A stretch of DNA of 64,000 nucleotides from Setaria digitata (GCA_003640385.1 RCAB01000005.1:620001-684000), one strand, 5' to 3'; shown: positions 34,050 to 48,700, numbered from the stretch's first letter. Notes: a model not told the origin generated them from the letters alone. Numbers and translations are program-made.

Positions 34050-37000
34050 GAATTTTGATTTTCGTTAATACTGAGGCTAAAGAAAAAGAAAAACATTTAT
34101 ACAAAATATTTTATTAAACAGTGCAGTATAATGGAAACAAACAACTTCTGGAAAGCAAATAGTATGAAGCACTTCAAGAAAAGTCGGAAAAAAAAACAAA
34201 GCAAAAAATAAACAAAAACCACCCATTACCATTTAGATGCAAAGCAGATACCTAACTCAGAGCTTGTTTAAATGTGAAAAATTGAATCTAAATAAAATCC
34301 ATGTCCCGTCGTAACTTTATCATTCTCTACACTCCTGAACAGTGCACTATTGTTAATGATCAGAACAGCATACTGGCTGATTACGGGACCTATGTAAGGA
34401 AGAGAAAATATGCAAATATGCATCGAATCCTGCAGTTATTAGGAAATAATATATAACTACAATAAATATTCGTAAGGGTTTTACAGTGTTTAAAAAGTTA
34501 AATAAAATGAGGTTCTGCGTCACAAACACTTCCAGAAGAATATGGTAAAGACAGCGTAAAAAATACAAGGAGGAATCACTTTAAATGCTAGCGAAAAAGA
34601 AAAGTGGAAAGACTTCAAGACCATAGTTCTTAACCAGATATCAGAATAATTCATACGATGCGATATTATGCGCCATTCACTTTCTTCCTCTTACTCCTAC
34701 ACATCCTCCATCCGAAACAGAAAGTTAATTAAGAGTCACCTGAAGTACGGCTAGAAGTCTGAGCTAGTCTTCAGGCGATGCAGCCATCACCTTCTGTTCC
34801 CCATAGTTCAATGTGGCTATAAATGTAGTGGTGGTCTCCATTACTAATGGGATGCACTGACTAAGCAACACCCTATGAAGACAGCTGATAACAGTACAAA
34901 GACCACACTGTCTGCATGCTATACATCGCCAAATGTTACTACCAAAAAGTATCACTATAAGTAACATATACTCATTAATGCATCACTCTGGACCAGCAGC
35001 ATGTGGAGACCTAATACCATCCAGTACGCGTATACCACAGAAACGTTGAGAGGAGAAAGCGAGACCGAAGAAACGCGGCTCGGGCTTTATCAGCAAAAGG
35101 GAGCGAGTGAAGCACAATCTGCCCAGCTTGACTGATAATATTTGAAGAGTTCTATTCAATAGCAGCATCCACCTGTCAGCAGGCAATTTATTGAGGTGCT
35201 TCTCATCAAATCATAAGAAGTCATAACGGCATAAAGTGAAATATTTCAATGAGCAATACAAAAATAGCGGCCTAAAACCACACTGGATAAGGTAAATGTT
35301 AGGAAAGTAAAATCTCTTTTCAAAACCTTTTACTCCACTTTACTCACTAATAAAAATTGCATACAGATCGGAAGATTTAGAAAACAAAAAACAAACAAAG
35401 CATCAAACTCCGAACAATAACGTTTTCAGTAAGCATAAAAGAGACATACTTTCTTAAACGAGAAGATCACAAAATTCGAAAACGAAATGATCACTCACAG
35501 AAAAAACCGAATAGCAGCAAAAAGGTGCGCTAGATAACAAGCAGACATCTGACGTATTACGCATGAAAACAGTATTTCTTGAAGACTGGCAGCGAGACAT
35601 ATCTAAAAAAGTTGGGCAAAACTGTAGAATGAAGGGAGGGAGTACTAATCCGGCACCGCGCCACACTACGAAATGCTTTTCCAGTTTCTTTTTTAGGAAA
35701 TCTTTACGCAAGCTATGAAAATACCTTTTACTTTATTCCAAATAGGAAGAGTGTTTAATATTTACAAATTCGTCCCCTTCATTAAGCATGCCTCTACCCG
35801 CAATCTTTTTCGAATATGAATTTTGAAATGTGCAATGCCCAACCTTCTTATCCCAAAATGAGCAACAACCTTCACAAAACATCTCCCATTCATAGAAAAT
35901 GTAACTAACACATATAATCAAATCAAATGAACCACTACTCAAACGATAACTCCGAAACTTGCGGCAGCATTCTGCGTTCTTACTGCTTATTTCCGTAACC
36001 TCCCTTAATTTCTTTCTTTTTTGGAATTCCCATGTTTCCCGAAACTTTAATTCAAGGGGAACTACCCACAAACCATCTACGAATAAAATGTACAGATAAA
36101 AAAAAAAGTAGATGCTACGAAAACACCAAAGCTGCCGCAAAACACCCGTCAGAATAACCTTCGCAATGTGAAGCCGCATTTCTTATTCCTGCATTTGGGT
36201 ATGTGCACGAACGAACCGGCACAGGTTTATGAGAAAACAGCTGCAAACAGACCAATTAAATAAATGCAGGAATATTCTTCGCAACAGAAAATCTTGAAAG
36301 TAGATTCTGTAAAGCACGCATTATCTAATCTGAAAAGTAAAATTAACTCTAAAACTCCTGAAAAATGATTGAAATAACCCAAACACGAGCCAAATTCAAC
36401 ATCGGTCTTGTAGAACATACAGAACACAATAAAACGATAAAATAACCTCAGAATTAAATAATAAAAAAAAAAAAAAAAAAAAAAACAGAACACGGACTAA
36501 CGCACTCTCCTTATGAAAAAGGAAGCATTTCATCAGCAAAGCAAATGAGCAGAGGCATAAAAGTGGGAAAGAGTAGATTTCGAGATCAATTAATTAAAAA
36601 GCTTTTTACTCAAAAATTCTGAATAACCGAATAAATTTTCCTCGTTTCTTTACCTTTCGATATAAAACATTTATTTTTGGACTAATTTTTTCTATTCATT
36701 ACTTAATGCTTCTTCCTGCTGTACAGATGTCTTCAGGATTATTAGTTCACCTAATATAAAAGAGTGCTTAAAATCCGATTTCAAAAAAAGAAGCAAAATG
36801 AATAGAGTTTCTCAGCAATCTTAAAAAAATAATCTTGCAAAAACCAAGATGAGAAAGAGGAATGACGACCGCTTCATATGGCAGGCTTTCTAACAAAATT
36901 TCGAAGTATTAGCAAAATTTATGGGATTTCTTGAATTAACCTCCTCAGTAGTGGCAGAACTCTATAACAGTAATAAAATTGATTTAACAATAAAATTCAA

Positions 37001-38153
37001 GACATTTCTATAAGATAGCATATTGATTGAAGAGCAGAAACACAAAACATCTAAAAAATGAGTGAAACACTAAAGTACAAAAAAAAAAAAAAAAAAAAAA
37101 AAAAAGATGACAAAAATTACAAGAAAGACTATTAGACTGTTGAAATCGAGACGAAATTAATGGGATGAAATACAGCACAAATGAGAATTTGTTGACAAGG
37201 ACTGTTCGAATTTCAGTGCAGCTCAATTATCTATGCAATATGAAACAAATGTGACTTTGATATCTAGCCTTCTTCTTTTGCCTCATCTCTCAGGAAGTCT
37301 CAAATTAAAAACTCAAACTGAAATGCAAAGAGATACAAAACGACAGGAAACTGAATAATTTCTCACTCATCATAATACAAGTCGGAACGTTCATTATAAA
37401 GGCTATACTCATAACACTGCGCACTGCATCCTTAACGAAATAAAGAAAAATTCAGGTAAATACCTGCGAGACGACCAAAATATTCGAACAGAGGTGGAGA
37501 AGCGTCAAAAGATTCGAAAAAGGTAGAGAAGCTTCAATATATGAATTAAATATTTGTACAATCATAACAGTACAAATCGTTAAAAAGAATAGCGGAAATG
37601 TAACAAAATAAAGCAACCAAACATTTGTTGACAACAATATGAAAATATATATCACGTCTCACCATGTAAAACACAGTAATGAAAAACTCTAAAAATCAAA
37701 CGAATTTCAAAACAAAATATTAAAGTATACAAAACCCATAAATAATGTGGCAAAATGAGTTAAATACAAGAACAATTTCCACACAGGAAGATTACTGGAA
37801 ATGGTAAAATAAACCAAAAACAAACAAACAATAAACCACAATTTTTCGATAATAAATGTGTAATGCTACGACGCAGAAAAAAACACATAAATGACGTACC
37901 ACCTACATAAAGACAAGTGTACACATGTACAAAAAAGAGGTGCGAATGGTAAGCGAAGAAAACTTATGAAGAAAAAGGTGAGCTTGGAACGACTATGTTC
38001 AGCAGGGCACATTTTCGTAAAAAGAAGTTGTTTCACTTAATAATTTGTTAAAATAGTCGAGATTCCACATAGAAAAATAGGTCAAATTTAGAGTGACTTT
38101 TAACTCACCTGTTAGTGTAACAACAAATAACAATAAGCTCTTCTAAGAAAGTG
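34050..38153. promoter_or_regulatory. 4.1-kb spacer upstream of calnexin, with a GC-richer island
   Basis: Between the calnexin start and the PAN3 stop codon, both on the minus strand. A GC-richer part at about 34750-35220 (including CGCGTATACC, AACGCGGCTCGGGC) is a candidate calnexin promoter. The 148-codon minus frame at 36179-35733 is the longest uninterrupted frame here but resembles nothing known. The part nearest 38153 should hold the PAN3 3' UTR. Poly-A/T runs lie at 36461-36485 and 37080-37105. Confidence 0.4.
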
Positions 38154-41100
38154 TTAAGGATGTCCAACTACTGATAACAGTGGATTTGGTATTGACGGTG
38201 GTCGATTTTGCAATTCACTGAAAGCATTTTCCAAACATCGTCTCAAATCTGTATATGATACCACAAGCACATTTTCACCATCACGGGAAACTAATTGAAT
38301 TTTTTCATTCACACCAGCATCCAGCTGAAATTTTTTCTTTTTTTTTTTTTTTGGGGAAAAATTATCTAAAATCTATTCTACGGGAAAACAAGAAGGGAAG
38401 TGTCAAGATATTAGAAAACGATATACATGTACTGAAGAGAGGAAAGAAATTACGACTGAATTAATAAAAAAGAGTAAACGAAAGGAAATGAGTCCCTGCC
38501 GAATATAATTGTTTACATAATCTTTCAAACTGAATCTTGAACATATTAGAAGACAATCAAAAGCTACAAAATTTCCAAATCCCGAGAGTTCCTCAACGCC
38601 AATAGAACCGATGTCCTATTCATCCGAAAGTTGGAAACAACAACCTTATTCAAAGAAGTAACAATATGTGCCATATCGATCCACGGTTTACCAGTTTCAG
38701 TTACCTGATGAAACAGGTAATCTCGAAACAGCTTCAACAGATAACGATCACCTGTTTCACTCCATGACATATCCATTTGAAACCTGAATTCAAAGAGAAC
38801 GAAATCAGTTCTACATCATTTTGGATGGAATTCTTTGAACTTCTTTCGCTTGATAGCAGTGGTTGTCAAGTTATAGTTTAGAATATAAGTACCAAGAATT
38901 TCTCGCTACTTAATCCTTAGCTAAGATGTTTCAAATTATTTGACTTGTTTCTCAGAAAAAAAAAAAAAGGATTATGAAGGACCTGAGCAACGATAAAATA
39001 TTTTAGAAAGCTATGGACATTTTTCAGAATAACACAAAAAACATACTCTGCTCGCTCAGTAATTGTATTTAATTTACACAGCAGTCGAAACAGACGTCCG
39101 TTTTCTAATTCTTTCGACAACTCATTTTCCAGAAGATCATTCTTCATTTGGGTTGTTTCAAGTTGCGCATAAAAACGAGCACCAATCATCGGCATTACTT
39201 CATTGATAGAATGCGGGCGCTGAGTTGAGGCTTGTAACAAAAGCCTGAAAGTATGTACTATAAGTAGTCAAAACTGAAATAACTATTAATTATCCAACAG
39301 CAAGATAAGTATGCAAAGTATGCAATCAATCTATGAAAACAAATGTTAGGTCTCACCGTGTAGGACTGACCACACTACAAATGAAACACTTATTTAATAA
39401 ATTCAGCATTTCGGATTAGTAACATAGAAAAGTGAGTAGAAAACATATAGAGAAAGAAAAACCGTGTAGAGGAAAGCAAAATCCAAAAGAAAATAGAAAG
39501 TAAGACAAAAAAAATCACATAATATAACAACATACGTGATAATATTCTTCAAATCGGTGGTGCACTGTTGATTGATAATACTTATACTGTTACTTATATT
39601 TTCACGACGTATAGCATGCAGAGAACCCATTGCCAACGCAATTAGCACACGACCAAGACCATTTAAGTCATCCTGCTAAAAAGATAGGACTGGTAAATTC
39701 TTTTTACCACTGCAACTTGTACAACTGAGGAAAGATTTTTATATCCCGCATCAACCTACCTGGTGTAACTGTATTGTATGATCGTTTCCAGGATTGATAA
39801 CATCGAGAACACCACAACTACTCAACATCACTCTGGAAACAGTAGTAAGATAACCATCAGCCAAATCATCAATTCGAAAAAAAGGCATTTATGCTTCTAA
39901 GATTTCTTGATGCAAAGTAAAACTCCATTTTCAGTACTTTTAGATAAAAAACACTGGAAATGAACATTCTCTCACTATCCACTACATTTATGGTTTCATT
40001 TAAGATTTTAGGAAACTTAACCAACGAATTTGCAACAGCTTCACAGCAAGAAAACCGTTTTACCATAATAGCATGCATCTTCTACTTTTATTTATTGTGT
40101 CACTCTTTTTTTTTTGTTAAAAAGGAATGATATTATCGATGAATACTATACCGTAATTTTTATCTGAAATGCAATAAAAGCTAATTTATGAGAATATGCT
40201 AAAGAAAATTTTAGAAAAAACTTGCTTAGTTTTATCAAAAACAATAATTTTTGATGGGTCAACAGTTCGTGCAGCCATGCCAGCAGAATGTATAGCTCTA
40301 AGAGCTGATGAAAGTTGCACAATATATGACCACATCAAAGATTCTTGCACTACCGGACCGCCACTGGAGAGATTTGCAATTGGTCCCAGTTTTGAAGAAC
40401 CTATATGAAATTCGCCAATTAATATCAATGTCTTCACTATTATTCAATCACAATCAAGCAAAAGAAAGAAATTTACTTTACTAGGCTATCCAATTTAACC
40501 GTAGTTCTCGATTAGTTGTTCCACCCTACTACCTGGTTCTCTTCAATCTAACTTTCACTTTAACCCAGAACAGAGCAAATTTCAAATACGTAAGGAAGCT
40601 AATATTCGGAGGAAGAAGCCTCTCTCCAGCACAAAGTTTCACATATGAATTGCTTCAACTGCATAAAATATCTCAGAATAAAATCTAGCAATCATACCAT
40701 TCAATCGATTATTCAAATGTCGATTTTTCAACGTTTCCGAGAGTGGATGATAATCATAGGCAAACAGTAGCGCTAAAATTTGGGTATATTTTTTTATCCA
40801 TAATTTCATTACAAAAGAGATAAAACTGCTGAAAATCAAACATAAAAGACAGCTTCGATGCTTACACATAAAATTAAAAGACAAGCTCAAATGATTATAC
40901 AGATTGTCGATAGCTTTTCAAAAACCAAACTACTTGTCTTTACCTTTCGAGCCTATCAGTGGTATCAAAACAACCTACAATAATCGCCAAACTGACGAGT
41001 CTGTATAACATCTCTCAGCTGTACAACATTCACGTGCATCAATTTCTTCCAGTTATCAGCTAGTGAGAGCTGCTTCATTGCATTTAAGCGGAAATCTGAA

Positions 41101-41186
41101 GATGAATAAGCAATTTTAGAAAAAAAATACATATATATTTTATATATATATTTTTATATATGAAATTATATATATTATAATATATG

Positions 41187-41230
<44 letters not shown>

Positions 41231-43946
41231 NATATATATATATACATATAAATGAAACAGCTTCCAGAAAACAAAAATCAGCATCGATGGCACAAAAACA
41301 AAACAAAAAAAAAAAACTGTTGGAAATCAATTTAATTACCTTCTAAGAGGAAACATTGCACAGCCTTTCTGTTTCTTTAATCTTCAATGATTGGGAGAAT
41401 AGAAAGAGTCAACAGAAAGTAAAAAGCCCCTCAGTTTGCTTAGAGTTTTACTAAATTGGCAAGTTTTGCGCTCAAAACTGGTAGTATTGTCTGTAATTTC
41501 ATAAATAAAATTGTCGATGTCAGCTCATTCTGTTTCTCTCATATCTATCGATTTTACCATTGTTCATCTATGTATATTACCTCATTAATAATTAAGAGTG
41601 AGCTGGATGAGGAATCAACTCCTCTTCACGATTTTTTAAAACAATCATTACACTTACTATGAATTCGCCTTAAACAATACGGCATTCCATCACGTCCGTT
41701 AATCGCCTTATATACTGTTGTAATGTGTGATCCAATGATTCCACGCTCCATATGACCGCCCACAAATTTGACATTTTCTAGTGGAACAAGATTTTGGAAA
41801 TACTCGACATTTTGCGGGACATCAGGATAAAGTGAGGGTTCTGCGCGGCACTGTATAGCAAGCTGACGTTGCAGCAACTCCTGGAATTAAATTACAGTAA
41901 AGATATATATACTCACAAACAAAAAAAAAAAAAGAGAATAAGGAAGTCTAGACATATATCAAACAAGTAAGGAAAGAATTAAGTAACGATAAGTTTATCG
42001 CAAATTCTAGCCGCTTTTACAAATTGAAGAAACGCATGTAATACCATTTTTAGTTCAGGCGGTGTGAAATAAGAAAGTCCTCGCGGTGGCTTGTATTTTC
42101 CAATATGTGGCAATGGGCCATGATATACAAAATTTCCATTCGTCGTCTGAAAAAAAATGGCAGGTGTTGTGATCCCAAAATGAAGCAGATTGCAGAAATA
42201 TAACCAATAAATGGGGATATTGTAAAAGTCACTGACAATATCGCAGACTCATTCCCATTATGAGAAAATAATTTCCTGATATCCACATATCCTTTTATTT
42301 TTGAGAAGCCAAGCTTTCTATATCTGTTTCCTTGTGTTTAAGGCATATTCCGTTATGTTAATTGATGCTAAAAAATACAGAATGATCCTAAAAACTTACC
42401 ACATATATACGATCGTCCTTCTGTGGAAGAGTTGCTTGCCCATCAACAGCACTGGAATTTGTTGTAGTTGGTGTAAAGAAATAAGTTGTTCCACCAAAAT
42501 TTTCCTGCTGAAAATAATAAACCTACTTAAATTCAATAATCAATTTACTGATACTAATAAAGTCATTATTTTAATTCTTTTTCAGGAAACAAACCATATA
42601 GTTTGTAGTAGTTGTACCACAGTTTTCCTGACTTATGTGACTGCTTGGTCTCATTGGATCGTGCATTATCGGAGAGGCAGTCAAAGCTTGTGTTACATTG
42701 GCTCAAAGAAGCAAATATCAGGGTAAAACTAAGTAAAATCAATATACATTAAAAATAAAATGTTAGGGCAGTAAAGATGTAAAGATTGAAAAAGGCTATT
42801 TTTCTCTGTTCCGATTTATAACTCGAATGTGATAAATTGCCCAACACATCAAATATGTTAACTATAGGTAAGGAAAGTTATGAATATGGATAAAACTATC
42901 CCATCCGAAATAATCTTCACAGACGAACACAATGCTAAATAAGGGTTGCATAACGATCAATAGGATACAATAATACTTACAATAGTTCAGTGAACGCTGC
43001 GATGATGTCGGAAAACCGTAAGGCATGGCTGACAAGGATGGGTTTTCTTTTTCATCATTCAATCCCATTGCAGCAAATGACGACGTAAATTGCGGGAGCT
43101 GAAAATTTTTGTTCAAAAAACATATGCTTTTATTCAAATATTTATGATCAGGGAACCATGGAGTAGCATGAAACAAAACATGACTTATAAATAAAAAGTT
43201 ACCAACTGGAATCTTGACAACACCTTGAGTTGTTTTTTTCAGTTGTTCAAATATATTCAATATACTAACGTACACTCGGCTTCGGATGTTACCATAAATT
43301 CAAAAAATGCTCACTCCAATGTAAAAAATTTGTGTGAAAATTCTCAAAGTCATATATCTTAATCTTATTACAACAGCAATTTTTTATAATGTCATAAACG
43401 AATAAAAAAATGCGAGGAAATGACTGTATAACTAACACTACTAGAATGCGAAGCAGGATGACTGTTGAAGGTATAAGGACTTGCTATCGCCGACTGATTT
43501 GGTGGCATCCCTAAAAAATATTGTTCATGATAACCATAGAAAAATTTTTCACACAAAATACCTCTATTCAAAAATGTATTTGAAGAGAAAATAAATTTTG
43601 ATTTTTAGTCTAACTCTAACCCAAAGATCTGTCTAGTTCTTTTTTACTGGTTGTACCTGCAAATCATTTTGGACAAAGGAGCTATTCCTTACTTTTTCCC
43701 TCAGTATATGGGTGATTCATTCGAAGAGTTGCACCGACTGCACTTTTTTCTTGATATTTCATTCAGTGCTTATAATTTTAAAACACTACATAAATTCTTA
43801 CGATTAGTCCAACTAGACGGTCGCGCTACTTGCTGTGTGCTGTTTCCATGCAGATACTGTGCCAAACGTGAACCTGGAGGTGGTGGATGTTGCTCGTAAC
43901 CGCTGAACGGATCTGAACCGGCGCCGCTTCCACTTCCGCTTTGCAT
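38154..43946 (-). CDS. panl-3: PAN3, regulatory subunit of the PAN2-PAN3 deadenylase
   Basis: Fifteen exons: 43946-43802, 43510-43437, 43098-42981, 42686-42595, 42507-42400, 42146-42045, 41880-41658, 41095-40979, 40772-40698, 40400-40226, 39832-39760, 39675-39536, 39244-39047, 38783-38645 and 38324-38154; 649 aa. PAN3 is a pseudokinase that dimerises, binds poly(A)-binding protein and recruits the PAN2 nuclease to trim mRNA poly(A) tails. The Ser/Pro/Gln-rich N-terminus precedes [12 protein letters not shown], the pseudokinase ([43 protein letters not shown]), a coiled coil ([20 protein letters not shown]) and the C-terminal knob ([35 protein letters not shown]). The intron after exon 10 needs a GC donor (AA|GCAAGT). 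The first exon is open 17 bases upstream to an acceptor at 43963, so more N-terminal exons, including the usual CCCH zinc finger, may be missing. Confidence 0.95.
41128..41252. repeat. (AT)n microsatellite with one N
   Basis: About 125 bp of mostly alternating AT/TA, with ATGTAT interruptions and an N at 41231. It lies in the PAN3 intron between the exons at 41095 and 41658. Its length is probably uncertain in the assembly. Confidence 0.9.
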
Positions 43947-43963
43947 CACTGGATCAGTCGATG

Positions 43964-45719
43964 CTCGAAAAAAAAATGGATAACGAATGATAAATTAATG
44001 CCTTGATGCATTTTTCCACAACATTTTCCGGAAAGGATAAAATATGCTTTTAACTTTCTTTCAATTTTCCTGGACGACCCTTCCCTATACTTTGCTGCAC
44101 ACTACAGTAAGACTTAATTAATGCATCAAGAGGATTGAACCCTTCGTGATCTGTCGTGTAACAGCATCCTAAAAATGAGCACTGTCATGAAAGGCATCCC
44201 TGTCATAGATTCCTCGTTCTGTAATGAAAAAAATCTCAGCACGGCACAAATGGCAGTAACAGAAACCCTCCACCCCGTAACCAAATTCGAGACCAAGCCA
44301 GCACTCCCAGCAAGTAAACTCAGAACACAGGTGCGGCCCTCATCGGTGCTGTTCTCTAACGAAGCTCAATTCCATGCGGTCCGTCATATCTAGCATCGAT
44401 GACACTGAACGAAAATGTCTGTGAGGAAGTTGTCACACAGCTGCTAGGCATTTGCAGTGAGTCAAGGAAAAAGGGTCGAGAAGGAAGACCGAGTTTGTAA
44501 GAATGAGCTCCTGCGACGACATTACATCCCTCCTCCAATTTCCGTCATCCCTCCAGTTCTTGCCGTCCTATCGAGAGGTCGACCGTAAGCGAATAAAAGA
44601 GATGGAGCAATGGTAGTAAAGAAGGTGTGCTGATAATACCGTAAATTAAACTATCCAGACTCCATCCCTCACTCTTAACTCGCTCTACCTAGTTCTTTTA
44701 ACATAATCATGCATAAGCTGACAGAGTTGCATACTGAGACAAGGAGCGATAAATTTCGAATTTGAACTGAGCGGGATATGATGCAACTGCTATGCCGATC
44801 GATGGGGTTGGAGTGATGTTCGTTCATTCACATATTTAATTTTCCTTCCAGCACTTGCACCTTTCAAATCTGTTACCTTTTGTGCTGTATTAATTTCTTT
44901 TGTTCATCTCCTGAAAAATTAAGGGGTCATTGGCAACCATAAAACTCTTGCCAATTAAGTGCAGTATCCGAGATATGCTTTCCCGGAAGTTCACTGTTCC
45001 CAGGTTCTCAAATCAACTTTTCTCATATCACTTCTTTTACCACCATTTACATGTAATAATGTGCTTTCATTAACTCCTAATGAAACGTGCAGTAACTGAG
45101 GTGAATAATCCCATTATTATTCGTGAACTTGTTTCGAACTCAACACCAGTTAAATGACTGGCGAAATAGAAAATAAGTGGTATAACAAAGAGCTAATATT
45201 TGCTGTGGATTGAATTTGTCTTAGGAAGAAAAGAAAAATGTTTATAATCATTATCGAAGGTTTCGATTGTTTTAAACAAGAGATGTTTTTATCTGCCCAG
45301 TTGCACTCTGGCCTGTGGATATTTTAAAAGGTATATAGCAACATTCATCCATATATTATTGATAATAAATATTATAGTGATAGAATTGACCTGGACTGTA
45401 ATAGCTTAATGGAAAGGATACATTTCTAATCAATTGAATAATTTATATAGTTGAAGAAAACGGCAGACGATGGCACCACAAATAATTAAAAGTAGATAAG
45501 AATGGCTTATGATCACCAAATTTTTTTGAAAATTGAATTGATTGAAGAGTCCTTGTTGCGTCCCGGGGGTCATTAAATGGCAGCGTATCTTTGCTATTTA
45601 GCTTCATAGAATAACAAACTTATGAATTATATATCGTATGAGAATTTTGTGTTAGGGTGGGTTTCGATTGTTTTCCTATCATAACACCATTGCTTTTGTC
45701 ATTAACATTAAATCTGCAG
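43964..45719. promoter_or_regulatory. Divergent spacer between PAN3 and anillin
   Basis: About 1.75 kb between divergent starts. The half nearer PAN3 (about 44090-44600) is GC-richer than the surroundings and is a candidate promoter for the minus-strand gene. The half nearer anillin is AT-rich. I can support no gene here; frames at 44175-44393 and 44538-44356 are short and overlap antisense. Confidence 0.45.
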
Positions 45720-45748
45720 GTTAAAGGACTAAACGATCAGCTTAAGAT
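45720..45748 (+). other. Anillin 5' leader after a probable trans-splice acceptor
   Basis: AAATCTGCAG ends at 45719, and the ATG follows 29 bases later with no coding exon upstream. This fits spliced-leader addition to the anillin mRNA. Confidence 0.4.
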
Positions 45749-48700
45749 ATGGAAACAGAAGATGCTGATCTAGCTGTAAGTTTTCTTCAGTGGCATTCTC
45801 CTAAATTTGTCCTTCCTTCTACCAATTTTTAGTATGTTCGCCCAATTCAGACGGCATACACTTATTTTTTTTTTAAAAAGAATTAATTTTGAGTATTTCA
45901 TCTAAGATCTTAGAAATGCTGTCTAAATGAAGTTGTGATTTTTAATTATTTTTTTTTAATTTAATAAGAATAAAAATTTTTGTTTTCAAATCTTCAGATA
46001 ACATCTTAAAATAGTTCGACGGTATCGTGAAAAAGGGAATATGGTTTTTCATCTTTATTTCTTAACAAACTAGCCTTTTTCATCTGTTTTACTGAGCTCC
46101 AAGAATTTATTTTGTTGAATTTTTAACACTCCTAAATATAATTTATGCAAAATTCAGAGAATCATCCAGCGAACCAAGGAGCGAGAACTATTAATTGAAA
46201 AGGAAAACACGTTGTTAGGTTGCAGATCAGGTGCTGATTTATCTTACCTAGTAAATTCCATTTAAATGATGCAGTTTTATTTCAAAAGTTTAAATAATGC
46301 TTCTTTTACTGGCCCTATCATTGTTTGAGATTTTATCACTTCACTTAGTGAAATTTTTAAAAAACTTTGTGTCCTTAAAAAGTGGATTTCAGAAATATCA
46401 GCGATAAAAGGCGACACAGAATCGGTTACTCCGCGACCACTGCTGAACAGGAACAAAGAGAGAATTATTGATTCACTTTATCCAACAGAAGAACTAGAGA
46501 CAATGAAAAGAATTTCTTTAGATAGCCCTCGAAATGTTTGTTTAATTTAATATAATTCAGTCCAGAATTCTCAAAACATTCTTAAAACAGAACAAGAGGC
46601 GAAATTGAAATTTAAAATTAAGGAAGAAAGTCAGCAGAGCGAGCACTATCTTGTTTTCTTTCTTGGTCCATCCCGATGGACACTGCGATGTACAACTTGA
46701 ATCTAGCACAATGTTTCAGCCAAATTCTGATTCACTACATGATGGCGATACCGCAGATAGATCATGTAATGCGAAACTGCGTGCTCGATTTGCAGCCCTC
46801 GCTGCTGATGTTGAAAATTTCGAATGCGATATAAAGCCTACACGCTCTAAAGAATCATTTCTCAGAGGACCATCACCACGTCTGAGTAGCGGCGACGTAA
46901 AATCATTTTTTTAATGTTTCTGTGAATCTTCTCATTTTCATTTAATTTTTGTAATTTTTTATTAACCCGTATTACTGGTTTAGAATAGAATTAAATGTAA
47001 AAGCAGGCTTATGAAATATCAAAAGAAAAGCAACTTTATGATTTAGTTTTAGTAAGTGTCCCTCATGTTTGAGCTCTTGCTTTCAAAATGTCTAATTTTA
47101 TAAAGAAAGCATTAAGTATTTGATGTTTACAAAAAAGTACACTTACATTATTACTTATTGTAGTATTTGAATATGTCGAAGATTTTTAAGAATTGCAAAT
47201 TTCCTTTCAGATTTCACCTGCAGTTTTATTTACTCCAACTGTCAGCTACTATCCACCATCGTTAATTAATAAACTTTCCACCGATTCTTTGCCTCTTGTT
47301 GACGAAAAAAAGTCGGTACCTACTCTTAATGATGACACTTTAACATTTGCTGACGAATCGTTTGACAAAAATGATGAGCATAAGACGACTGTGACAACTG
47401 ACTACAATGAGCCAACAGATTCGTTAAAATCAAGTAGCTTGGTATGTAATACAAGCGAAAAACGTTTACGATTTGCAACACCTGTTTATGAATTGGCCGA
47501 GACTGATCCCTTCTCCAAAAAATGTTCATCAATTACAGTGAGTTTCTATTGTGTCTTCCTTTTTCATTTTTTATTACGGAAATGCAACCATTTGTCAAGC
47601 CAGGTTTAAATCGTAGTTTGCAAATTCATCGTATGTCAAGGTATTTTTAATGCGAACTACAAGAAGAGAAACATCTCATTCAGAAGAGAGTGCCATGAAG
47701 CTGTGAGCCCAATTTTACGGTTGATTTTGGTTGATAGTAGGACAGTTGTAGAACTTTCTAAAAGAAAGATTAAATAAGAAGGATGAAATGAAGAACTAAG
47801 AGTCCTCTATTTTATTGTGTGAGACATGCTTTAATTTTGATGCTTTAGGATTCTTTAACCGACGGTTATCCTACTAAGGCAAAATCAAGTAAAGATTTAG
47901 TCAATGACAAAAAATTGTCAGAATGTGATACTGACAATGGTTCTGAGAGCGAAAAATATGGAATTCACAAATTTTTCAAAGTAAGCCTTAGATTTTCTAT
48001 GCTTTGAAGTTAATAGCAAAAAAAAAAAAAAAAAAAAAATAGAGAGAACATAATTTTTGATTTACTAAATCTACATTGCAGCGCAAGGTACCTGAAGAAC
48101 CATCAGAATTTTCAAGAGATGTAAGTCTTTTGCTTTCTTGATACTTTTGTTTTCTCCACAAATTGCTTATTTTTTCTCGCCAAATTTTTAATTTAGGTTT
48201 TATTTACTTGGTGGAAACATATTTCTTGTACACTGTTTTGGAAAATGGTTTATTGCCTTTGCAGGATGATAGCAATTGTGATAAACGAAATCATAATGAG
48301 TTGGAACGGGATAAAAGTAATTTATTTTTCATTCACAAACATTTGTTAATTATAACGTCAAAGTTGAAGTTCCTGATTTTTGAAGAGTAACAGCGGAATC
48401 ATTGGAGGATGAAACACTTGTTCGATACATTTACGAACTGCAAGTATTTAGATGAAGAATTATAACATACTTTTCAGATTTCTCGGAAAATAATTCCACA
48501 TTTTCAGGAACATTTTCTGTAAGTCGCAATGACATTATTGATGAAATCACGGCAACGGCAAATCGAGCAAGTGAGATAATTTTCGACAAGCCTACCCATA
48601 CAAAACAAATAGCAAAACAGTAAGTTTCAAGCGAATTCCTTCAGTAAAAAAAAATTGGCGAAAATGGATGAGTTAGAACTTCATTCCAATTAATTGACAA

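Noticed and set aside
35733..36179. 148-codon minus-strand open frame, the longest uninterrupted one in the window
   Set aside because: It lies between genes, resembles no family, and is rich in Phe, Cys, Tyr and Arg, as expected from antisense reading of A-rich DNA. No splice or start context supports it.
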